Positions 36,121-47,100 of a stretch of DNA of 64,000 nt are shown here, piece by piece. The notes beneath the pieces were generated by a model. That model was not told the origin of the DNA. It searched no databases and saw only the letters and a program-made list of their open reading frames with translations. Position 1 is the stretch's first letter; each line of letters opens with the position of its first letter. This DNA is from Lepidonotus clava (lineage: Eukaryota > Annelida > Polychaeta > Phyllodocida > Polynoidae), in NCBI GenBank assembly GCA_936440205.1, contig OW387136.1, forward strand, positions 16,960,788 through 17,024,787. The letters are read 5' to 3'. The position numbers and the translations under genes were made by a program.

Positions 36121-37621
36121 TATGAGGCTATAACCTGTTACAGGTCATGAACCTAATACAGCATACCCACAGGCTTGTAGTTTTGCATCTGGTTGGTAGT
36201 CACTAAAGTGGCCTAGTAGAGACTGATTACACATGCGAGGTCCACACTGCGACCTTCTAGCATGTATTAAGGGCAATCGCGCCATTTGTCCATGCGCACA
36301 TGGGCCGTGCAGCCTGGAGGTATGGGTGTGCATTGAAGCGTGACGACCAGTGGTCCTGCATAAGTGTCTATGTGAGATTGGGTACATCATAGAGATACAT
36401 AGGATGGTTATAACTTTGTTGACATTCGTCCAATGTCCTTGACCTTGGATAAAGTCAAAGTCATTCATGTTTCATCTTCCCCTACTAATGCACTATTGAT
36501 TTGTCTAATATGAAATGGATAGCTAACTTAATGAGTCTGCTATTAAAGAAAGAGACTGTTTTATATTGTTTTATATTTTGAAGGGGTTTGTCAAACAAAA
36601 TGGCTACTGTCACTCTTATGCACACCTATGGAGTGACAACAGGCATATTCTTATGCCCAAAGGACCCCTCTCACACCCCAAAATAGTTTTGGGTATAAAC
36701 CCTTCATGGCATACTGAATCCTTAAATAAGCTACTTTATGGTGTTTGGACCCCAGACTAATAGGAACTGCATCCACCTGGGCTTGGCGTGAGAGATGGCC
36801 ATATTACTGCTTCTTGATAGGGGACTAGGGTCATTAGGAGTGGGCAGGGGCAGGAGGAGTGGGGCAGGGCTAGGCCTATATATGTTGTGACACCCTCTGT
36901 CCAGGGAGCAGGAGATGCGACCTTATTGATGTCTCAGCCAAACCATGGATATTATTGAAGATGACGGCTCCACTCTCATTATGGAACATGATGCAAAATG
37001 TTAGATGGATTTGACCCTTTTCAGTTCAAATAGCAAACGTTTTGAGGTAAGTTTTATTATTTTGGATAGTAGTATAAAAAAACAAAGGGCATCTTGGATA
37101 TTTGTTTTGAAATCTAGCCATTTTATTTGCTTTAGCTTACATGAATACCATTCCTAATCCGGTTAGTTTGCATCGTGTTATAGTGGCTCAAAGGTAACGC
37201 AAATACATAATGGGCTTTCCATTAAGTGTGTATACACATTTTCAAAAATTAGACCCTCCTTTGAGCTTATGTATGCATTGGATATGTACTAGAAAGTAAG
37301 CATATTTAAAAATGTCTGACCCCTCCTTGATACGTACATACTTAGTGGAAGGTCCCTAACCCTGATACTCATAGTGTAATTAACATGTTATACAAACTAT
37401 TTAGCATCATTTCGGATGACAACGATGATATAAGTTGCAAGGTTATCTTGAGTTACTTCATTACTAAATAAATTCCTCAGTAAGTGTGCTAGTACATGTG
37501 CCCCCAAACTATTGTCAATGTATAGGGATGCCAGATGCTTTGTGGCTCATTTGATTGCAAGAATATCACCAGTGTGTATCATTTCTGTGTCAGTGGTCAT
37601 AATTTCCAAAACCAAAATGCT

Positions 37622-37731
37622 TCATTTGGGCATGATAAGGTGCACCCGTTCATTAACTTTGCCTGGCGTCCACTCTTTAGGCTTGACATTATATTCCTCA
37701 TCAAGGAGTAGGTCCATGTTGCATTTTGATC
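37622..37731 (-). CDS. TPMT-like B, terminal coding exon 8
   Basis: 110 nt encoding residues 207-242 and TGA. It is the most divergent exon: eight changes from A between residues 219 and 240, including [13 protein letters not shown] in place of [13 protein letters not shown]. Acceptor AACGAACAG. Confidence 0.9.
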
Positions 37732-38085
37732 CTGTTCGTTGTAATTAAAATGTCCGAATTAGAAATACAAAAACAAACATGATCATATTATTTGGAGATT
37801 TGTGTACATCAGCTGCAATTGATTGCTTTTCTATCGAGACTAATGTGATATAGATTTTAGAAGCACTTAATTGATAAAAACCTTGCTTTTTTTCCTGTTT
37901 TTCAATTGCATTTTGTCTTTTATTCTCTGCATTATTATTTTTCATATTTCATTACTTGTAAGTCATGCTTTAGCAGTCATAATCAATTTAGCATGGTTAA
38001 CAGAGTCCATTATACATGTAAATCAAAAACCAATTATTATCATGTATCCAAGGAAGAACTTATATTTGCTGTAAGATTGGATTTA

Positions 38086-38118
<33 letters not shown>

Positions 38119-41100
38119 ACTTATCAGCATACCGAATTGAAATTTATACTTAACTCTGTGATGAATAGGCTTAGTTTGTAAAAAGCATGTATCTACAAAT
38201 TTCTAAAAAATCTAAAACTTCTAACAATGATTATTAAAGTCTAATCTTTTTAAAGTTGAATAATTATTGGTAATTTAATTTGCATGTAAGATGTGTTATA
38301 TGTTTTACCATAGAGTGCATCAATCTCATCCAGGGAAACATAGAAAGGTGGGCCTAGAAAGAATATAAGACATACTATTTATCATAAATTACATTTACAC
38401 TACTGTTTATTAATCACAAATATACAAATTTCAAAGATCACACCTCCTTGAAAAAAAACTGATAGGGAAGTATCAAAATTGAATGCCTGTAATCTAGATA
38501 TTGAAAGAGATATGCATGTTATGAGAAAGTAATTTTGATTTTACTATGACATATTTGAATTGCACTGTAACTTTAAAAAAGGTGTGGCAATTGTAGAACT
38601 TCGCTGAGAATTCCCTATATTATTTTCAAAACAATCTCAATGAAAAGGCTAACAGTCATGATGGCTTAGCGTTTTAGGGGTCGAATATAAAAAAAAACTA
38701 TAACTGTTAACAAACAAACTTAAGGATAGACAACAGGTGATAAGGGGTGTTTTGCTATGGTCGCAGTGATCTTATTACTATTCCTGCATTCCTTATATCT
38801 TATATTCATATCATATATCATCAAAAAGCCAATAATTCACCCTATCTGTTGATATAAATCATAAATGTATAGCCTGATGACCACCTGTGTACCAGTCCAG
38901 AAAAGTTGAAAAATCCCATTTTTACTACATTTTTTTGAACAAGGATATCTCAGTTAATATTTGACCTATAAGTCTGAAATTTTAAATACATGTACATGAT
39001 AACCATTTTGAGGGAAGAGTGTCTCAGTTTTTTAATTTAGGTCCTAGTTTTTGATTTATGAAATCTAGAAAATTAAGTTTTAAAAAATTACAAAAAATTT
39101 CCCGTTTTTTGCAATAAAATAAAATCTAGGACCTAAATAAAAAATCTGAGACACGCTTCCCTGCATTGGAACCTTATAAGGGGACATACAAAGTTTGAAA
39201 TGTATCACTTTACTATTAAAAAAGAAATTCATGTTCAAAAAATAAAAGTCAAGAAATTGGTTTTAAAATTATTACGCTGGAAATATTCATCTCACCATAA
39301 CTTTCCCTATATCATTGGATAGAGAAAATTCTTACCTTTCATTTGATGTATAACACGACAGTGTATCTTGTAAATTAAGAAAATGAGAGGAAAATGTGCA
39401 AATAATGCCCTGCCTACTGTTGTCTATCCTTAACTTCAGATAGTTTTGACCCTGGGGGCAGTACAGGCTGAGGTTATATAAAAATGTGATCCACAGGTTT
39501 CTGATTTCGAATGATAACAATTTTAAATTGATCACCAATATGGCGTCAAGCACATTTTTGGGAGGTGTGACGTCATCTTCACAGCGTCTTAAGGGGCAAC
39601 TGCAATTACTTTCAACGTTTATCTTGCAGGTGATTCTGATTTGTATCATAGTTTATACCATACTAATGTATGCTTTTTGTGTAAGAAGACTTGTTCCCAC
39701 CGAAAAACCCACCGCTCACCGCCTGAACTGAGTTGATCGACGAGTGACTAAATACAAATAGAACGACTTTTCTGGGCCACTAGGTACCAGCCATAGGTTA
39801 TTCATAATATGAATTAAATACCCCATAAATCAAACATGTTTGATGTTTCTGGGGTTTGTCAGCTGCTGGTGCCAAGTCTGTATAATATACACTGATAATA
39901 CACTGATAACTTACTGCTGGTACCCAGTAGAGCAGAAGAGTAGTTATCCTCCTAAATGCTCTGGTGCCAGACTGGCACTTGATTTAACCTGTTTTGGGGG
40001 GATAAGGCGGCTGACAAACCCCAAAAATATCAAACATGTTTGATTTATGGGGTATTTAATTCGCCTGGATGATTAAATTTAGTTTCTGGAACTGACGTTT
40101 GACCTTAGTTGGCCAACTCTTAATGTCCCAGCGAGGACCTTCCTATGATTATTATATATTATTCAATTATTTGATTTCCATATATCATTTAGTGTTATAT
40201 GCGTGGTCTTATATATACAGACAGTGCATGTTTTAAGGAATATAAAACATCTTAAAAAGTATATTCATCATGTATATTAGTATTTCTTGTAAATGCGAGG
40301 TTCGTGTCCAGAGCCTGACGTATGTAACCAGTGCCTGCATTACAGATCAATGAGTCAACAATCTCATGGAAAACTAATCAAATAATTTCAGAATAGGATA
40401 GCAACATATTTTGTACTTGCCTGTATGCTTAGTTTCATCGAAATCAAATGTCAGAAGTAGATACCTGCATTCAGGTTTCATCATAGCCACAATGTTTTTG
40501 GCATATCTAGAGTAAAAAATAATATGCATTCATAAGCAAACATAACCAAATCATCGCAGTAATTTTTCTGTAGATTTCTTGGATTACTCCTTTTGAGACA
40601 TGCATGTTGGTCATCCAACAGCTCTTCCCTCTCAAGACAGTATGGCACTGACCACAAGTCTTACAGTTTGATAAAGACATGTGAATCTTCTGGCACAACG
40701 GTAATCCAGGGCGGAGAATTAGTCGCACAAGTTATCTCCATAATCGCCAGCTCACCCTAGCATTCCTGGTCCCAAAAATCCTGTCAGGTAAATGTAATCC
40801 CCAAGAAGACATTCTAGAACTCCAGGAAAATTGTGAGGCTAATGGCGGGTTGCAGACAATGGTATGCCGCCAAATATAACATGTGACTTGCATTTACTCA
40901 TGAACATTAATTAGTAAGCATGCGACATGACTGTTTCCAAAAATCTATATTGATGTAATAATAAATATTATATTACACATAAACCATGAAATCTTGAACC
41001 TTACCATTATATCTACTGAAATAGCATTGCACTGTCCCCTGGTGTTGTACTATCAATAGTAATGTGGCTAAACTAAGATACAATTGCAATCTTTAGTGAA

Positions 41101-44100
41101 GTCATGATTTAACCTAACCAGAACATCAATGAGACATACTGATTTGGTGATGTTGAGACTGAAGCTCAATATCACTGTGATGTCATGATTAAGTATGGTT
41201 GAAACCAAACCTTAAAAGAACGTCAGGACACCCTTACGATAGCTAAAGTCCGCTTTACACAGTCTGATAGTCACCCTAATGATACTGATTATGATAATGT
41301 TGGCAGGGAACTGGGCCACAATTTCGAAATTTCTAATGTAATCCTAGAAGATATAATCTACTGTTAGAAATGTCGTGACTGTCATAAGGCTGTTGGGACC
41401 CTTAGGTGAACTGTTGAGACTGTCCTGAGCCATACAATAAACACTGTCATAACCATTTTGGCAGACTGTGTGAACCCCACTTTATTGATAGAATCTGTTT
41501 ACGCAGACCGATAGAATTGTAGGAATACCATTAATGATTGGGCCTATGATAACCATCGCAACCATGACATATCCTAAGGACTATGATGGCCTGTATATAC
41601 CCCCTCTACGGTGACGTGGATAGTCCCAATAAACCATTACCTGAACATAATATCATAATAACCTGCTTAATGACACTAATCTAAGTATGGTATCACATTA
41701 CAAATATCTAGGAGTAATCTTAGATTCTCATTTGTCTTTTACAAAACATGTAAATAATGTAATTCGAACTGTTTCTTATAAAATCAATTCACTGGCCAAA
41801 GTAAGGCATTTTCTAGATGGAAGGTCAAGTCTACTCATTTATAAGTCAATGATTTTGCCGTATTTTGATTATGGAGATATATTATACATGAATACAACTA
41901 ATGTTTTGATTGATAAGCTCCAGCGATTGCAAAACAGGGCCATCAAAATTTGTTTAGGGCCTAATGTTGACAGACCAACAATTACTTTGCAGAGAGAATC
42001 TAAATTGGCGTTCCTAGAAGATAGGAGGCAAGCGCATCTATTGAACTTTATGTGTAAAAAGAGAAATGTAGATAAGCTCATTGATAAGAAAAAAGTTAAA
42101 ACTAGAGCTCGAGATGCTCCATTATTTTCTGTTACAAAACCAAATTGTGAAAAATATAAGGAGAATGTTTATTACAAGGGTTCTGTTGCTTGGAATAATT
42201 TGCCAGTTAACATTCGAAACATTGACTCTTTCAATACCTTTAAAAATCTGCAAAAAAACTTGATGTTACCACAATGATAGTATGTTAAAGTCACAGAGTA
42301 TATACAGCAAGTCTTGAATGTATGCATGAATGTATGTTTTTGTTTAAAGTGTCATATGGTTAAACACCCATGATCTGTAACTTACCAGTTATATTTACCT
42401 TTTGTAGTTTTTATACTCTTTATAGTTTTATAGTTTTAAAGTTTATATCTGTAACTCTTGTAGTATTATAGCCAACTGGAGCTACAAAGAAAACCAGTAC
42501 CCACTGATGTAGTTTCAGTATAAATAAAGAATGAAAAAGAAAAAAAAAAAATAATAATGTGATATTTCAAGGTAGATAGTTGTACTTGCTAAGGAGAGGG
42601 TCACTTTTGTATTTGTGAAGGTATAACGCCGCGGTGGCGGAGTTTATGCTATATAACCTCCACGGCTGCATACACAACATCCGAGCCCGCAGGGCGAGGT
42701 TGTTATATGCAGCCAAGGAGGTTTTTCAATAATAATTCTTTAAATATATATTATGGATTTCTTGCACATTGAATACTGATATGGTTCCATGAATAGGTTG
42801 TACAATCTAGTTTATGTAATCATCTGGTAATTCATTCTAGGTGATACAATAGGGTATAGGACGTGTGAATAAATGTTTAATTACGATAACGTCTTTATTA
42901 ATTTTATTTTGCATATCCTATTGGAAAGTTAATATAATGGCATGTACATCTCCTTGATACGAAATATTGTTAGGTTAAAAACCTATTTACTGGGGCATTT
43001 GGAGTAAATACCAATTGAAAATTACCCATTTTCACATTTTCGGGCTCTATTGTTGCAACCTTGACCCTAGATAGGGTTACTTTGATAGAAAATATGTTTG
43101 CATCATTATAGTCTTTTCACTCTTTTACCAATTTAAACATTTAGACAGTTTGAGGTACGTTAATTGCTATGATATTTCAAGACCTAGTTAAATTTTAGAG
43201 ACATGTGTTTATGTTTGGGCATATGCCCAAACATAAACACATGCAGCCATTAAGACTAAAATATCTTAGGAGCTGAATCCAGCTGCGTGTTTTCTTTTTC
43301 AAAAATAAGGTTCAGAATTTATGGATTGTTTGATATATATGTCTCTGCCTACCACTTTTTTTGGCAATGTTAGTTCAGAGTCGAAACACGAACAGGAGGG
43401 TAGAACAAAATAAAGTACTAAACAACCAGTATGCTTATACAAGGACAAAATCTGAATTCTACGTTTCTGACCTTAATGATGCTTGATTGTCCATATTACA
43501 CTACTGGTCAGATCATGGTCGCGTTGGGTCGCATTGGGTCTGATTCGTCTGATTCACATTATTTCACCAACATGTTTGTAAAAAGAACACAACGCATACC
43601 CAGAGCATGCCCAACGTGTGCCCAAATGCATCGTATAACGTACTTGGCATTGGATAATGTTGGGACCTAACACCACCCAACGCATAGTGTGATATGGCTT
43701 TAATATACCCCAAACACGAGTCAGACGTGTTGGGCAACACGACCGAATGCGTCCATGTACCCGACGCATTGTGTAAATACGGCTTATGTAAGGAGGTACG
43801 AAGTAATCCATGCATTACCTTGGTCTTTCATATCCCTTGATGCAAGTCAATCCTCCTCTGTCAAATATTACAACAAAATCCTTCTCAATTGACCTATCAA
43901 AAGACAGACATGTACAGTTTTAAGATTGTTGAAAAGTGGTTTCCTAGATCTCAGGTCCTTAAGTTAGGTTGAGCCTGTGTGGCCCCTGACATATTTTTAT
44001 CAGAATGAAGGAGTTTGCACACTAAAGGAGTTGGTACAAAGATGAGGAGGTTTTGTACTTTATCTTAAAAATTGGTCATAGGAAAGAAATGTTTTGCAAA

Positions 44101-47100
44101 TACTGATTAGTAAGATAATTCTGATTGTACCACCAGATTTGTTAAGACTAGAAAAAGACAGAGTCTAGGGTAAATTATCCCTTTAGCCCCCCATCCGGCC
44201 ACAGCCGCCCAATGGTGTACTCCCCGATCTGGCTGTAGCCGCCCGGAAAAACGGAAATGTTTCCATTATTTTTCCATATTTTTCCAAAGATAACGTTGTA
44301 AGGAGTATTAAAGTTACAAAAATGGCAAATATATCGTTTAAAAGTTGATTTAATTCCCTTTCCCATGCTTTAAACCATATTTCAATTTTTTTGATATTTT
44401 AGGCTGGGTAGACCTTTGAACTGTCTGAATTAAAGCAAATTAAAGGAAATTTTGAGGGAAATCCCGGGAATTCTTGGGGAAATCCAGCAACTCGTCCTTG
44501 TCATCAGCGGGGTCTAAAGGGTTATCAAGTCTGTTGATATTTCGGGTGTTTTTGTTTTTTTATTGTTGGATATATTGGGTAGGTGCACCAGTTATGACAC
44601 TAAGTCTCAAAATGGCATTAAGTCTCTAAATTTTGAGACTTAGCGTCATTTGAGACTAAGTGTAATATATAACAACAGATAGATAATCATGCCATGCACA
44701 AGCACATTTTCAGAAGTTTTGATAAATTACTATGAATTTATATTAACCCTTACAAAAAGAATATACTCACGGAGGGAATTGTAAGAAGTCACAGCAGTAT
44801 ATCTTGATTTTCCCATCTTTACTCTATACAGAGTGAAAATAGCATCTATAACTTATTATAAGTAACTCATTCTGTCATTAAGTATCACTGGTTTAGGTTT
44901 TTTTTATGCCAGAGTGTCACTACTTATTGTGGGCTTTCTATTAGGTATGCATGCATGCATTAAGGGGTGAAATTGAATCTGAACAAATGGGTATATTCCT
45001 GTACTAATCCAAATCTAAGTGGACTTTAGCACAGGGAGAAGAGGATGGGTCTGAATTATCATTAAATGTGTGCATACAATATATTCAAATGTACATATAT
45101 ATGATTCAAATGTACATATATATGATATACATACACAAAAATATAAATAACTATACATCAAAAAGATTATCATCTTCAGTAGAAAATGTATAGTACTAGC
45201 AAAGTTCATTACCTTGTATAGTTTGCCATCTAACATTTCTAATTCCTCAGCATCATAAGGCAGTTTATTCTCAAGGAAAAATTGTTCGCATGCAACTGGG
45301 GCTGCATCAACACCAACCACCAAATGCCCTTCATCATACATCCTAAAAATATATACATATGCAGAAATAACAACAGTCATACAATCTTTACATTAACATG
45401 TCTCGCAAGTTTTCAAGTACAAAGGAATAAAGCTGCATCGTATCTAATTTTTACACATACTTATCATTAACAGGTTGATGATACCACAGAAAAACGGGAC
45501 ATCCCGTAAAAATGGGACTTCCTGTAATAACAGGAAATTGTGAAAAATTACATTATGTAACTATATTCCAAATGAAATTATACATGAATGATACAAAAGA
45601 TAAACATGATATAATACTTTTACATAATTATGCAAGATCCAAAAGTTATGAAATTTTGCATTTAACCATTTAGACCCAACAAATTGCATCCATGAATTGC
45701 TGTATTTCCCCAGGATTTCCATGCAATTCCCTCCAGAATTCTGAAGAAGTTCAAAGGTCTACCCATTCATACCATTTAAGTTCTAGTCATCTGATTTTCA
45801 GCATTGGTCAGGAAATTAGATTTTTTATAGACACAGATTGGGGAAACTAAAAATTTTCCTAACATAATGTGTGTAAGAAATTTGTATCATATATTGGTCA
45901 GGTAATTAAATCAACTTTCAAACTATATATTGGTCATTTTTGTATGATCAATATTCAGTAAAGTGTTCTTCTTGGAAAAATTTGGGAAAATTTCCATTTT
46001 TCGGGGCGGCTACAGCTGGATCTGGGATGGCACCCAATGGAAGATGCTTATTAATCAAACTAGTAGAGACTAAAATTACAGCAGAGGCCCTTCAAATGAA
46101 ATAGACTATTTCCCATGTGAATGCAGAAGCAAGTGAGTCCTAATGCTATTCTCCTCTTACTAATTCTCCGTAGTCAAGTAGTTGTAGGTCTACTCATACA
46201 TTAATTTAGACAATTGTTGCAGAAACTGTTGTCTTACCATTTCATATCAACAGCCTTTCCACAAAGAGGGAAAAACATCTTTAGGCCAGGTCTGCCATTG
46301 ATGACTCTGTCAAGAAATCTTACCAATTGCCTGAATAATGAATAGAAATAGCAGAGAATTCAGTTATGGGTAGGCCTTTTGCTACATGCATAATATCCTT
46401 CTCCTACTTTTTATGAGGTTCCCTGGAATGTTGTTATGACATTTTCTATGCAAAAACACTATTCCAAAATGTATTATGGGCCTCTAAGCTTGGCCTCTGT
46501 AAAACTGTACCCCATCCTTGTATAGCCCACTGTGACAGTGACTGTTAAGGAATTCTCTACTATTGTGCGTATGGTTATACATCTAATGACATGCTTTTAG
46601 CTTTTAGGAGCCCTATCAGTATTTGTATATCAGTAACTAAAAGTTCTGTGTTACTTTCTTAACCTTCCAGAATTTTTTTTCAAAGTGTCTAAAGTTTTCA
46701 ACATTCACCTTAATTTCTTAAAGATTTCCAACCATGTGGTCAATCTTCATGAAAAGCGCCCAATTAAAGCCCAAATAGGGTCCAATTTTTTTAAAAAGAA
46801 ATTTCAGAGTTAAAAAAGTTTTAGTCGGGTATATTTTGGGACTTGGAGTATCCATATATGAAATTGACTATGTATATAACATTGCTGCTTGATTATTTGT
46901 GTATTCATATTCTATCACGCTATTAATGAAATACAAAACAATATATATATATATATATTATTATTTATTAGCCCTTTAGACCCCACAGTTTACATTCATG
47001 AATTGCTTGATTTCCCCAAGATTTCCGTGGATTTCCTTCCGGAATTCATTAAATTCCTTTTAATTGAGAATGTTCAAGGGCTAACCAGTCATTGTAAATG

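Larger units (their letters stand above)
26370..36215. repeat. Tandem duplication unit A
   Basis: Segment whose edges, exons and most intron sequence match unit B. The left edge starts near TAGGAGTTGCACCCACCTAGG and the right edge lies just beyond the noncoding exon. Compared with B its introns are compact, but the 33.0-35.3 kb stretch upstream of the ATG carries A-specific MITEs. Boundaries are by eye, good to perhaps 50 bases on the left and 100 on the right. Confidence 0.75.

Noticed and set aside
36145-36468. 107-codon minus-strand frame upstream of TPMT-like A
   Set aside because: It reads like translated repeat sequence (His/Arg-rich, no recognisable motif) and lies at the edge of the duplication without a counterpart in unit B.
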